This document shows, in pieces, positions 1-11,924 of a DNA stretch of 64,000 nt. The notes below the pieces were generated by a model that saw only the letters and a program-made list of their open reading frames with translations, searched no databases and was not told where the DNA came from. Every line of letters starts with the position of its first letter. The stretch's first letter is position 1. The translations under genes were made by a program, and so were the position numbers. The stretch comes from Sternotherus odoratus (Eukaryota > Chordata > Testudines > Kinosternidae). The stretch covers positions 67,030,390-67,094,389 of the forward strand of contig JAVMKO010000003.1 in the NCBI GenBank assembly GCA_032164245.1, given 5' to 3'.

Positions 1-517
1 GCGAAGGTATTGTTTTAGTTCCCTATTATCATTCACTTTCATAATCCGTATTCAAAATTTAAAAACTTTTAAATTGATTTTGAATGACTGTCTCAAAAAT
101 ACATTTAACTTTGCAAAATAAGCAGGTGTAAATTATTCTTCCTTACAAAGGTGGGTTATTTGAAACAAATACATCATTACCATATTTTAAACATTTGTAA
201 GAGCATTCATTATCATAATCCCCTTTTATGAAATGTCTGACATTTGTTTTCATGCGTCCATCTGATGGAAAGGGACCGATTAAAAAGATGGAATTTCATA
301 TGAATGAAGCTTGCAGTTTGAAATGATTTGCTATTTTATTGAAGTCCAGTAACCAGCATTTTATTAATCTTCAGGCTAAAGTATTTCTGTTCAATTTCAG
401 CCAGTCATATTTATTGATGTAGCAATATATTTGAAATACTGTGATTAGCATTCAGTTTTTTCTGGGACACAATCAGTTTCCAGGAATTCATGCTCAGAAA
501 ATGTAGACCAAGAAATG
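1..517. other. FIG4 intron 16 sequence, no feature seen
   Basis: AT-rich sequence with no open frame, splice-bounded coding block or recognisable repeat. By position it lies inside the intron preceding the first FIG4 exon of the window, so exon 16 and everything 5' of it must be upstream. Confidence 0.5.
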
Positions 518-519
518 TA

Positions 520-1372
520 CAGGAACTCCTCACTTAATGTTGTAGTTGTGTTCCTGAAAAATGCGACTTTAAGCGAAACGATGTTAAACAAATCCTATTT
601 CCCCATAAGAATTAATGTAAATAAGGGGCCAGGGAAACTGTTTTCACCAGACAAAAGACTATATATATTATGAGATTATGACATGGGGGTTGAGAGCGGT
701 CAGCCTCCACCCCAATCCCCACTTTGAATCCAGCATTTATAATGGTTTTATATATATTAAGTGTTTTTAATTTATAAGGGGGAGGGGTCAACAGAGGCTT
801 GCTATTTGAAAGGGGTCACCAATACAAAAGTTTGAGAACCACTGTGCTAAATGAACTAGCAATTTGCTGAGCCCTCAAGGGTTAACTCTCTCACTCTAGA
901 CTGCAACAAGAAAGGAGGGGGAGGGCAGAGATATACATCCTGAGAGATAGAGATGCCCAGTCCCCTTTAAGTATCAAGAGTAGGGTACACTGCCCTGTTA
1001 ATTAGATCAGCAAGGCAGCAGCTCCCTCTGTCCTATATCCCCTCTGCTCTATGGAAGATGGGGTAAGCGGGGTGCAGGATCAGGGGGAGGGAGACACCCT
1101 GAGGTTAGCCCCCCTCTTTCATCTCCCCCCCAACCCAGCAAGCAGGAGTCTCAGGGAGCAGCTCTAAGGCAGAGGGCAGGAGCAGCACATTGCAGTGGGG
1201 GAAGGGGCATATGAACTACAAACAATTTGAACTGCTGCCAATTGATAGCCTGCTGGGCAGCTGACGAGGTTAGCCGGGAGCATTGCACAACTTTTAAACA
1301 AGCATGTTCCCTAATTAATTAGCAACTTAACAATGAAACAATGTTAGCGGGACAACTTTAAATGAGTTACTG
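520..1372. mobile_element. Non-autonomous TA-flanked DNA transposon (Tc1/mariner, pogo/Tigger-like)
   Basis: The termini are inverted: the left end reads CAGGAACTCCTCACTTAA and the right end, reverse-complemented, reads CAGTAACTCATTTAAAG. Both ends are flanked by TA (518-519 and 1373-1374), the target duplication expected for Tc1/mariner elements. The 853-bp body has no transposase frame, so it would need a transposase in trans. Family placement as pogo/Tigger-like rests on the CAG-start termini and the TA duplication and is an inference. Confidence 0.75.
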
Positions 1373-1920
1373 TACATTTCTATTTCTTATCCACCTCCAG
1401 ACCCTGTCCCAGTCTAGTCCAATTCAAAGATTGTATCAGTCCAGTTTTATCTGTCACCCCTTTTGTGCATTGTAGTTTATAAGCAATAATAACGCCAAAG
1501 TACTTGATATGAGAGATGATTTTTGAGGATAACTTCAGCATATTGAATGACTCTATTTAGAATTGTAATGATTGACCACCTCTCTACATTATACTAATTT
1601 TATAAGAACAGGTGATATTGGAAACTTTCTACAGAGACCCTTTCAAAGCTACTATTGGTGCTTCACTGGATTTTGTTAGATGTTCCGACATTATTTTTAT
1701 CCTGCTTACTTGTCCGTCCTTGTGTGGGTTTGGTCACTTCAGTTTTTTGGAGTTGAAATTCTGCTTTAGATTTTAGCTGGAGAAGATTCAGGTCCCTTAA
1801 AAAATCCATATAGCTACTTGTTTTATCGTAACGCTTCGCATTAGGTCATCCTGCGTCCTAAAGAATTGTTTCTAAATTACCAGTTTCTATTGTATTGCAT
1901 CTATTTTCTTAAGAAGCATT

Positions 1921-2222
1921 ACATAAGAACATAATAATGGCCATACTGGGTCAGACCAATTGTCCATCTAGCCCAGTATCCTGTCTTTTGACAGTGGCCA
2001 GTGCCAGATACTTCAGAGAAAGTGAATAGAAGAGAGCAGTTGTCGAGTGATCCATCTCCTCTCATCCAGCTTCTGGTAGTCAGAGGTTTAGGGACACCTA
2101 GAGCATGAAGTTGCATCCCTGACCATCTTGGCTAATAGCCATTGATGGACCTATCATTCATGAACTTGTCCAATTCTTTTTTGAATCCTGTTCTACTTTG
2201 GGCCTTCACAACATTCCCTGGC
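1921..2222 (-). mobile_element. CR1 LINE, 3' end fragment
   Basis: Read on the minus strand this is the CR1 3' untranslated end. The + strand starts ACATAAGAACATAA and continues with the block for 'actgggtcagacc', the mirror image of the 3' end of the CR1 copy at 53222-54162. It is heavily diverged and has no long frame. It lies in the intron before FIG4 exon 17, antisense to the gene. Confidence 0.85.
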
Positions 2223-2359
2223 ATTGTCTCTTGAGAGGTTTTTTAATGCTTGTTGTAGCCTTCTGTTTTATTTAAAGTGAATTTTGTAATGTGGTATTAC
2301 ACCAACATGGGTTTGGCTTTGACTACTACTGTTTCAAGCTTAACAGAGTGAAAGTCCCC

Positions 2360-3200
2360 TCGGTTACTTACTTCAGATTTAGAGTCAAAGACCAAGGGTA
2401 GTGACCACACATCCATTCACAAGTACAAGGTTTAGTCTTTTCCACAAGTTTTATTAAAGTTACAATTAAAGTTATGAATGTCCAAGCATACAGAAATTCT
2501 ATAAAGACCTATGCACAAGTTATAAATATAGTTATACTCCCATCCTTAACAATAGTGTTATGTTCTGATGGGTTACTCATGGATTGATTATCATGAGAGA
2601 GATGGTTCCTGCTGGAGTATCCCAGAGGGAGCTATATTTTCCTAATCTAGGCACTCTCTCTTTTATAATGTGATTCTGACTATATCTCATTAGCATTTCT
2701 GCACATAGTGCACCCAGCATTTAGGGCATGTGTTTAAAAAAAATAGATTACTGGGTATCTTGTAAGCAAAAAATTACTCTTACTGTTAATTTTTCACAAT
2801 ATTGCCCATTAGTACATCTTTTCCTATAATCTTTAGGGCATAGAGTTATTCTTCGGTCACTTACTTATGTCAGTATTTCTTATCTCCAAGGCCTAAAATA
2901 GCTAATTTAAAATCTTGTGGGCCTTAGCCTACAGGTTCTTGTGTTTCAGATTCTTACTTATATCTAATACATGGTTCCTCTAAATAGTGATCAATCTTAT
3001 ACCTCTATATCCTACAAGTTAACTCTATTTAACATATAATTATTATATATGACATAAGATGTTAGTCAATCACAATATCGCACAATAGATGAACAATAAA
3101 CTAAAATCATTGGCTCCATTGTTCATATCAGCCATGCAGCCATTGCAGTTAGTCTGCCCACATAAAATATGTGCAACATCTTTCTTCACTTTATTGTCCA
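2360..3200 (-). repeat. Possible degenerate LTR-like interspersed repeat
   Basis: A stretch near 2440-2470 contains TTTTATTAAAG, which on the minus strand looks like a polyadenylation signal. It is followed by AT-rich sequence with no coding capacity. I could not define termini or a target duplication. Plain intronic sequence is an equally good reading. Confidence 0.2.
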
Positions 3201-3412
3201 CTTATCCTAAACCTTTCTATGTAATGTTGTGTAGCAAAGTGAATTCAATTAATGTGTTGCAAAGGTGATTTCTCAAATGAATGTCCCAGTCTCCCTTTAA
3301 TCCATTGTCTTGTTTATTTTAAAAGCTGTCTTATCTTTTGTGTTCTTGCGTGTTTTGTTTTTCTTTGAATTAGAAAGTTAAAATTGCTACTATTTTTCTC
3401 CTATCTGTTAAC

Positions 3413-3436
3413 TGTTTTTTTTTTGGGGGGGGGGGG
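3413..3436. repeat. Adjacent T and G homopolymer runs
   Basis: A run of T is followed directly by a run of G. This is low-complexity sequence, prone to slippage and to sequencing error. Confidence 0.8.
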
Positions 3437-4605
3437 ATAATATTTATTTATTGTCTGGTCAGCATTTGTTGTTTTACCTTTTCTGATTAGCATTAATAAT
3501 ATACAGGCAAATTTGTTTCTTATGGAAATAAAGCCTTTCGAGTACAGTAGATATTGTAGATAAGAGATATAGATATTTCTATATCTATATTGCCAGTCTC
3601 CTGTCGGTTTCCTTATGCCAGATTAAATTGTGATTTTTCTTAAAAAGACACAATCTGGTGTGTTTGTACAGCACCAAGGAAACTGGGGCTGTGACTGTGT
3701 GCAAACCGTATTTGAGTCAGGAAGGGATTAATATGCGACTGGGGGGGCCAAATCAACCCCACCCATGACACCAGAAGCATGTGTCGGGTTTCAAGGAAGG
3801 AGCTAAAAGGGGTGAGCCCCTGTCAGTCGTGGGGTGGCTGGGAAAACAGACCTTCAGGTCTCTTTCTGTGAAAGAGAAGCCTGACTGGAGCCAGGAACTG
3901 AGGAACACTGTGCCCTATCAGAGCTCCTGCAATGGAAGGTAGGCCTGGTCTGAGATGATTGCCATGTTTGGCTACCAGCAATTGACTTAAACTTGCATGC
4001 ACAAACAGGGTGGAATCATTTGTTTTCTTGGTACACTGCAGAACCTTAGAGGTTCAAAGAACTCAGAAGGGGCAGAAGAGTTATTTTATTTTGTCAATTT
4101 TGGTCTTTTGATATCGCAGAAATAGTGGAAATGTTACATACCTAACTGAGCAGATTTAGAGCTCCAATCTGGAAGGTGGTGGAGGTTGGGCAGATCAGCA
4201 GAAGGCCTGGAGGGAATCAGAGGTAGAGTCATTGCTGCACCACACCACAACATAGTAGTTGTATAGGGAGGGTAGGCGGCCACATGGGTTCGAATCATGA
4301 CTGGGGCCCTTGGCCACTATGGCAATAAAAAATATACATGAAAAATACTATGTTTGAGGCTATGGAAGGGGGGGGGTGGTAGTAACTTGCTGTAACAGAA
4401 ACTTCTTTCCACTTCCCAGGCCTTTCCCCGCTCTCCTTCAGAAAGAAAATATTTTATAATGAGTGGTATATACTTCCTCTTGAATTCATGGAGAGAGAAC
4501 AAAATGGAAGGAGTCTGGAATAATGGAAATTGGGCTTTTTTCCTGTCATCCTGTTCATCCTCTGTGCCAGTAGCAAGACAGGGCTTAGGTGAGTTCATCT
4601 CTTGG

Positions 4606-5330
4606 ATGAAGAACAGCTGAATGAAGCTGAACCCAAGAAACACAGAGGTGGTGCTAGTGGTCAGAGGAAAGTATTTTGAAGAGCTTGCAGCCACACTGCA
4701 GTCTTTGTTCATTGAAGATCTACAACCACAGTCAGTCATGTCAGTCTATAGTCTAGGAGTTCTCTTGAGTTCCTTTGACACTACGTTCTCTCACACAAAG
4801 CATTTCTCTCAGATGCTGCTATCATTCCTTGGCAAGGAAACTCCATTCAGTTCTGACAGATGAAGTCCTGGCCTTAGTTCTTCATGCCTTTGTCACCTCT
4901 CAACTGGATAACAGTAATGCAGTGTGCCTGGTCATGAGGGCTTAGCACTTAGGAAATTCCAGCTAGTTCATAACACTGCAGTGCACCTCACCTCTTCAGC
5001 AACAGAGACTACCATGAGCATAGTCCTCAAGACTTTCTATTGGCTTACCATAGAATTTCGAAGCAAGTTCAGGGTCTTTGTCCTTATCTTCAAAGCACTC
5101 TGCGACCTGGGGCTCTGAAACTGAAAAGACCGTGACCAGCAATTTATGCTTCTCTGGTGCAATGGAACTCTCAACAATAAAAGTAAAGCTTTGTCTGTCC
5201 AGGAGACAGAACTATCTCCAAGTGCAGCTTGAAACTTTGAAGGAATTAATGACTGCCATGGACCTTACCTCTTTCTGCTACAAGTGCAAGGCACATTTCT
5301 TTGACCGTGCCTTCTTTAACATATAAAAGG
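4606..5330 (+). mobile_element. Decayed L2-like LINE, reverse transcriptase C-terminal part
   Basis: Three overlapping frames (4621-4863, 4924-5118, 5078-5326) carry pieces of a non-LTR retrotransposon reverse transcriptase in the right order. These are MKLNPRNTEVVLV (the 'LNPxKTE' block), YSLGVLLSSF (the 'LGVxLDSS' block) and a late FYWLTIEFRSKFRVFVLIFKA segment, which resembles the 'LHWLPIxxRIxFKxxxLxxKA' block of L2 and Jockey-like LINEs. Frameshifts separate the blocks, so the copy is dead. It lies in a FIG4 intron in sense orientation. L2 is favoured over CR1 because CR1 lacks this last block. Confidence 0.75.
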
Positions 5331-6375
5331 TATATTTATATTTTTAAAAAGAGAGGGAAAAAATAGAACACCCTAACAAAACAAGACACTTCACTGCACA
5401 CATTTCTGCTTCGGGGGAGAGGATGAGAGAACAAACAACATGTGATGGATGTGTTCACGTTGTGTGTCTCAACTGAAAGCCATGAAGAGAACTTTTTTTT
5501 CCTTCCAGGGATGGTGTTGGTATAGTTTAGGAAAAAATTACAGATATAATTATGAGGAAAAAATGGAAACGTAAATATGAATAGCTGAAAGAAAAAAAAG
5601 TATGCTTCATTTATGCTTAATTTTGTTTTCCAGTAGGTTATTGATTTTCATTCAGTGAAAACAGCTAGAGCACTTTCTTAGCTGTTAAATATTCCAGTAA
5701 TGAAGCACTCTGGTTCTCAGACCTGTATGATTAACAAATCTCGTGTCAGTATTTATTTATTTATTTTTAAGAATATCAATGCTCCTGTCAGCTAACTTGT
5801 TCTATATTTTTCACAAAACTTTGCAAATTGTCAGTTTGCCAGATATTTTTTGATAAATATTATTGCTGATCTTCACACTCCATACTCTTCAAATTTTAAA
5901 ATTGTAATGTTAGCTTTTTTTTTTTTTTTTTTTTTTAAAGGACCAGAAAGATGTTAACCAGTAAGCTTATCTGATAGTTTTGCATTGTTATGACCATTGT
6001 CTTCTCAGACACCCTCTACATATGCTTCTTTGATCTCTCTCCATTCATTCTGTCTTAGGTCCCAATCCTGCAACAGTTGGACACCTGAAGTAAATGTAGC
6101 TTCTGCAGGCAAACAGCTGCACCTGCATAGAGCCCCACTGATTTCAGGGGTCTGCCCACAAAGGTGCAGTTCTATGACTGGGAACTGTTGAACATCTCAG
6201 GCCAAGGATGGTTGTTTCCTTTCTCTCACCCCTGCAGTATAAACTACCATGCACAATTAGGTCACTATACAGTATATAAAAAGCGGTGTGCATGTTTTTA
6301 GATGTGATAGTAGATTAAATATTTATTTTCTGTATAAAATACTATATTAAAGTTGATTTCATGTGTGAATTTCCT

Positions 6376-6389
6376 CCCCCCCCCCCCAG
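6376..6389 (+). promoter_or_regulatory. FIG4: FIG4 exon 17 splice acceptor with C12 tract
   Basis: The pyrimidine tract directly before the exon is an uninterrupted run of 12 C followed by AG at 6388-6389. Most acceptors mix T and C, so a pure C run is unusual and length-unstable. Confidence 0.8.
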
Positions 6390-6448
6390 CTATACCTATT
6401 GGTGGACACGAGATGTACTAAATCATTTACCACTGCCTTATGATGAGG
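6390..6448 (+). CDS. FIG4: FIG4 phosphoinositide 5-phosphatase, exon 17 (first in window)
   Basis: The gene product is FIG4/SAC3, which removes the 5-phosphate from PI(3,5)P2 on late endosomes and lysosomes in a complex with the PIKFYVE kinase and the VAC14 scaffold. The 59-nt exon begins with the last base of a split codon (Ser in other vertebrates) and encodes [19 protein letters not shown]. This matches the vertebrate FIG4 segment just after the Sac phosphatase domain. The acceptor AG is at 6388-6389 and the donor is GTAAGT at 6449. The last base joins the next exon to make a Val codon. The catalytic CX5R motif is encoded upstream of the window. Confidence 0.95.
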
Positions 6449-7113
6449 GTAAGTGCTCTGTGTTCTTTTTGTTTTAGAGTGTTTTGGAAAAATACTGATT
6501 ATTTTGATTCAGCCATTGAATGGTTTGCATATATTCCTTTAATCACAAATTAACAAACTGATAGTGAAGGCTGTGCAGTTATAACAGCTGACCAGTGTTT
6601 CCCTCTCACTGAGCTGTGGGTTTCACTAGCGTATATAATATGCCTGCATTAAATCTGTCAAATGTCCATCAATCGTTGAGCCAGATAGTGTAGATGATGT
6701 GTTTATTGTAGACTTGTGGATATGACTTTGGCTTCCATAAGTTCACATGCAGGGAAGCATTTTAAATAATTTTTTGTCTTTCCCATTCATGTGTGGCTTG
6801 AAGTATTGTAAATTGGTGATGCATAAGAATAGTCTAGCTGATAATTCAAATACAATTGGAAGATACATCATCACTTCTCCAGCGGGAGACTGTTCAAATT
6901 GGAAATGTCAATTTAAAAGGGAACCAAATTAACTAGTTAACTTCTATAATGTATCCCCTCAAATATATGTCTTGTTTTTAGATCATATTTATTGTGCTAT
7001 AGAAAAAACATGGAAGTGTATCTGGTTAAATTATTGCAGGAGTATGCAAATAGTTTTTTTCCAAATGTGCTAATGATTCGCAATAGAACATGTTGTCTTT
7101 TTTTTGTTGTTAG

Positions 7114-7261
7114 TGACATGCACTGAAAACAGAAGGAAGTTAATAGTGAAGAAATATCACAAATATGAAGACGAGATTGATATTCACAATGAGTTCTTTC
7201 GTCCATATGAATTAAGCAGTTTTGATGACACCTTTTGCTTGGCAATGACCAATTCTATACG
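7114..7261 (+). CDS. FIG4: FIG4 phosphoinositide 5-phosphatase, exon 18
   Basis: The 148-nt exon follows a T-rich tract and TAG, and ends at donor GTATGT. In phase with exon 17 it encodes V, then [19 protein letters not shown] and a conserved block ending [14 protein letters not shown]; the final Arg codon is split. The [15 protein letters not shown] stretch is nearly invariant in vertebrate FIG4. The first nine residues differ most from the mammalian protein. The intron before it is only 665 bp. A minus-strand ORF over this exon is a shadow. Confidence 0.96.
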
Positions 7262-8688
7262 GTATGTTATGCATATAAGTTAGATTTCACAATTCTAATA
7301 CATAACCTGAAACTTCCTTTAATGCAGCCTTTTTTAAATCTTGCTCCACTTTACTATTTATTTTTACTTGGAGCCTCCACCACTGCCTTACAATAGTGGG
7401 AAGGATACTGTTAGTAGTGTTGCTAATGCATTTGTTCAGGAGATACCAGGCAAATTACTCAAAATACAAATCAAGTGGTACTATAAAAACACACCTTATC
7501 TGTATTACTGCTGTTAGTCAGTGAGAGATTTGAGTAAGTGGTGTTGCAACCTGACTCGGAGGGTCACAACATCACCCAAATTTGAACCGACTGCCCCTCT
7601 ATCTGGTGTGATGGAGGGTGGCTGAGCCAAATTTAAGGGAGTGGCATTGCAAACTGGAACTAGACCCCCACTCTTTTATTATAATTACTGAATTATTAGA
7701 AGGTTCAGTGCCCTCCTACTCTGAAAAGTTGATTTACCACTCTGATTGAGAACTTCTAGTTTAGAGCTTCATGCAGCTTGAAAGAGGATATTTACATGTG
7801 TGGACTGTTTAGATAAAGTAAACTATATCATTTGAATTCATGCAGTTTTGTCTACACACTGCCATAGTCTAGACTACAGTGTGTGAATTATAGACTGTTC
7901 TAACCTGTTGCTCTCTAACAGCCCCATGTAGACACCTAGATTCTGCTGGCATGAACTAAAAGGTGTACCTAGTTCATTTTGAGGTAGTCCCATTTAAAAC
8001 AGAACATGAACTAGGTACTGTTTTTGCATGCCAGCAATGCCTATGGTGGAGCCTGTAGAATGCAGCATGTTAGAGTTCTCTACAAGTCACACACTCATAG
8101 TCTGGATTGCAGCACCATGTAAACAAGCTCATTCTAATTTAGGAGAAAAATTATGTCTTTGTTCAGATATTTTCTGGTTTTATCTCAAGATTGTGTGCAC
8201 TTGGAGTTGATTAAAACAATTAGCTAGAGTGTTTTCCGGCTGGCAGCCATGCCAACTGAGTATTTTAAAATATATTTTGAACATGCATGCTTTGGCTAGT
8301 GGCTTTTGTGGAAATTGTATCTAAAATGGCCATTTGAATGAATTTGAGTCATGAACACCATCATGAAATAACATTGTTGGGTCTCAGCCCCACCCTACTT
8401 CACAAGTGACAACTCCGTGCATAGTCATGTTTTGTGGGTCTGTGTGGTCCAACTAAGGTTTCTTAAATCTCTTTGGATTTTAATTTCTCCATGTGACCTG
8501 TAATCAAAGTTTAACCTAGATGGTCCTTTTTAATTCATGACAACAATTTTTAAATTCAGAACTAAATGTTACAGGATGTTCAGACTTGTAGATGTGAAGA
8601 ATTTTCAACAAAACCTGACAAAATTTAATTTCAGAAGCATATTTTATGTGTTAAGATTTATTTTATGGCTGATTTTCCCCCCTTTCAG

Positions 8689-8772
8689 AGATTTCATGCC
8701 CAAGAATGTTGGAATTGATCCAAGTCCATTTACAGTGCGGAAACCTGAAGAAACTGGAAAATCAGTGGTGGG
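8689..8772 (+). CDS. FIG4: FIG4 phosphoinositide 5-phosphatase, exon 19
   Basis: The 84-nt exon sits between acceptor CCTTTCAG and donor GTAAGA. It completes the split Arg, then encodes [20 protein letters not shown] and ETGKSVV, and leaves GG of a Gly codon for the next exon. Frame and length fit the vertebrate gene exactly, with no indel. A longer open frame starting at 8537 only reads through intron into this exon and is not a separate gene. Confidence 0.96.
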
Positions 8773-9518
8773 GTAAGATTTGCATATAAAATATGGAATT
8801 TAAGATATTGTACTGGCATAATAACATCAGCATTGTAGAGTACAATGCAATTAACAACAAAACGTATAATTACTTAGTTCAAGATGAGCAATGACTTGAC
8901 GGAGAGAGACAAGCCATACATGTCTCTTCAGTTGTGAGGCATAAGGCTAAACCCAAGTACCTCCCTACCTGTACTCAAAAAGAGAGTAAAAGGGATCCAA
9001 GACCTATTTGAAGTAAATGGAAAGATGCAGTGGATTTTGAATCAGGCCTTAAATATATTTATTACAGTATCTTGTAGTATATTGTATTACTGTGTATGCC
9101 AGACAAACACAATCTATGAAATTGCTTATGTGAGAGTACACATTGAAACATAGTACAGATTATGAATAGTTTAGAATAATAATGAAAATTTTGTGGCATG
9201 TATAGCAAACATTAATTTGTATTTAAAGCAACTTTGTAAATAACTGTCTTCTCCCCTAAACAAAATCTAAAGAAAACCGTGTTGATGGATTAAAAAGAAA
9301 ATATATGGTACACTTGTGCTAACAACATTATTTTTAGAAGAAACAGAGATAAAGGAAGTGTAGGGAGGGTTGGTCGGGGCTTGCACCCTCCGCCAGGTCA
9401 GTGGGGGAACCCCACCGCCTCTCTACACTGTTGCACGGCCCCTTAAGGGGGGAATTAGCGGGGCCGTTGGGTCCTGGCTCCCACCCTCAGCCAGGGAGTG
9501 GGCCAAACCTCTAGTCCC

Positions 9519-9690
9519 GAAGGCCAGGCCCTAGGCCAGGGCGGGGCAGCAGCAGTGCAAGGCTCAGGCTCTCAGGTCAGAGACTGAGCCACAAGAGTCA
9601 ATAAACCCAGACCCTAGGTCAGGGCGGGGCAGCAGCAGTTCAAGGCTCAGGCTCTCAGTTCAGAGGCTGAGTGGATGCACAGGTAAACTA
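9519..9690. repeat. Two-copy GC-rich tandem repeat, 83-bp period
   Basis: A block containing GGGGCAGCAGCAGT and CAAGGCTCAGGCTCTCAG occurs at 9543 and again at 9626, an 83-bp period. It sits inside a GC-rich island (about 9360-9990) in FIG4 intron 19 that contrasts with the AT-rich surroundings. The island looks like an inserted repeat, with no gene content and no termini that I could define. Confidence 0.7.
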
Positions 9691-10374
9691 AGTCAGGAAG
9701 CCCAGGCCCTAAAACGGGGCCGGACCAGGGGGAAGACAGCCGCCCATACGTTGGGTGGCCAAAAAGCAGAGGGGGGGGGCACAGGCCCACCCACTCCACT
9801 GCGTCCCAGCCCGGGGCCCTAGCAGCAGCCAGTGCCTGCTGCTCTGTCAGTGGGGATCCTGGCCGCAACACACTGACATGGGTTCGGGCTCGGTTTCAGT
9901 CCGGCTTGGGTCAGCGGTCCCCGGGCTACTTCCCCACTCCCCCTCTGGAGGTACCTGGCTTCCTGTGGCATCTGCAGAGGGGTCGACCAGTCTCCTCCTT
10001 GATTTTTTTTGTAATGTTACTTATTAAATCGTTTGACTCTGTATCTAAATATTGATTTGTTTCAAACAACAGAACAACTTGTTCTGTTTATTTACAAGGA
10101 TCCATTCTAAGATCTGTGGTCTTCCCAGTTTAAATATCCTCATGATGTGTTTGAACTCTTTTTGTTTTAAAACATTGGAAGAAACAGAGTATCCTTTTTT
10201 GTACTTCTGTTTTCGATCTTAAAAATCCATTTGCAAAACACATCATTTTTGTGTTTTTCCAAGGGGAAAATTGCTAGTGGTAGCTTTCTACAAGAGGTTA
10301 TCAGGATGTTTATGTTCTACATAAATGCTTATGTTCTACATAGAAATCCCAAGAAGTGATGGGAGGAGAAGCGA

Positions 10375-10620
10375 CCTAAGATACGCAGCTTCAGCTACGC
10401 GAATATCTTAGGTTGCCTTACCTGGCCGTCCTCACGGCAGTGAGTCGACCGCTGCTGCTTCCCTGTCGACTCCACTTCCTCCTCTTGCAGAAATGAAGTT
10501 CTGGAGTCGACGGGGAGTGCGTTCGGGGATTGATTTATCACGTCTAGATGAGATGTGATAAATCGATCCCCGATACATCAAACACTACCCACTAATTCGG
10601 CGGGTAGTATAGACATATCC
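10375..10620. repeat. Fold-back repeat of three successive palindromes
   Basis: Three inverted repeats follow each other. The first is 10375-10412 (CCTAAGATA with TATCTTAGG). The second has GTCGACTCCA at 10465-10474 with TGGAGTCGAC at 10502-10511. The third is 10525-10571 (GATTGATTTATCAC with GTGATAAATCGATC). The segment ends in GTAGTATAGACATATCC, resembling the end of a non-autonomous transposon. Superfamily unknown. Confidence 0.55.
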
Positions 10621-10791
10621 TTAATTTTTAAGGTGCCACCGGACTCCTTGTTGTTCAGAAGGTAGAATATCTCCTTCCATCCTATGCCAGATGAGATGGT
10701 AACCAAAATTCAGGAATGTATGTATGGTATATTTAAAAGTATTTTGTGTTAATTTAATAAATGTGTGCACTGTCTCTCTTTGAATATATAG

Positions 10792-10987
10792 GAACAAAAG
10801 TAATAGAGAAGAAACTGTACTGCAGCGTAAAACAGCTGCTAGTGCCCCTCCTCCCCCAAGTGAGGAAGCAGTGTCAAGTAGTTCTGAGGATGATTCTGGG
10901 ACTGACAAAGAAGATGAGGGAGCTGTTTCTCAGCGTTCTACCCCAGTAAAGATGACAGATACAGGCGATAATATCAAAATAACAGAG
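10792..10987 (+). CDS. FIG4: FIG4 phosphoinositide 5-phosphatase, exon 20 (acidic serine-rich linker)
   Basis: The 196-nt exon has acceptor TATATAG and donor GTGAGA. It completes the Gly and gives 65 residues. Features in order are a basic [13 protein letters not shown], a proline run (SAPPPPS), a serine-acidic run ([16 protein letters not shown]) and [11 protein letters not shown]. The composition indicates a disordered linker in the C-terminal region, and serines followed by acidic residues are casein-kinase-2-type sites by inference. The exon ends on a codon boundary. Confidence 0.96.
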
Positions 10988-11478
10988 GTGAGAAAATTGC
11001 ACTGGTACACATGAAGGGAGACAGACCATCAACTTAAAATACACATTTCTTATGAAAATATTTTACCTACTGTTACTTGTAACACTTAATGTTCCTGACA
11101 TTAAAAGGAAAAAATATTTTCTCCAGTTTCTTTGCTTTATGCATTTGACAGCATTTAGTGAACCTGATTCTACACAATTGTCAGTTTCCCTATTTGTTGG
11201 AGCCTCTCTCAGAGCATTAGGGAAGAAAATTACTTTTTAAAAAACAAAATAGAAAATGTGATTCTAAAGCCATAAAAACAGGAAAAGGGCTTCAGGGGCA
11301 GGTATAATATCTAACACTACTGTACTTATAACTCATGTTTTGAAATTGACTGGATTTCAAATTGAATGTGTTCCTTTGAGGACTTTATTGGTATCTGAGT
11401 TCTGAATTGCCAAGCAGTAACTTAACAGTCGGAGGTGTTAAAAAATGGTTTAATAAAACTAAATTATTGAAGGTTTAA

Positions 11479-11508
11479 GATTAGCAGCCATGTTAGTCTG
11501 TATCCGTA
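11479..11508 (-). mobile_element. Penelope-like element 3' end stub
   Basis: A short stretch with GTTAGTCTGTATCCGTAAA is nearly identical to the end of the Penelope copy at 30864-32150. It is probably a severely 5'-truncated insertion in FIG4 intron 20. Confidence 0.45.
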
Positions 11509-11924
11509 AATAAGACAAGGAAGACTTAAACCACACATTCTGATTTGATCAGCTGTTAGGTTTGGAAGGATTCCGTTTTTATCGGTATATGTCAGTAAAC
11601 ATAAATTTCACTGTATACACACACAAACCAATGAAAAAATATTTCCATTAGTGATATTCAAAATTTACAGATATGTAAAGTAAGAAAAATGCTGCTTGGA
11701 AACTTATTTGTTTGATTTAAGGATATTTACTTTATATATTCTGACATGTGATGTTGCCAGTTTGTGTTTTTTCTTTTTGAATCTCAATATCTACTGCCAT
11801 TAAATAATTATAAATAGGGGAGTTTGAGTGGGAGTTCTGTTTGAGGAGAAGGTATTTGTATGTGGTTTTGTATTTGTATTCTTTGTATTATTTGTATGTG
11901 TAGAGGCTTGTAGGGGGGGAAGCT

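Noticed and set aside
4317..4739. 140-residue minus-strand frame
   Set aside because: It overlaps the L2-like element on the other strand and shows no domain; judged a chance frame.
8537..8776. 79-residue frame as a stand-alone small gene
   Set aside because: Its second part is FIG4 exon 19; the first part is translated intron.
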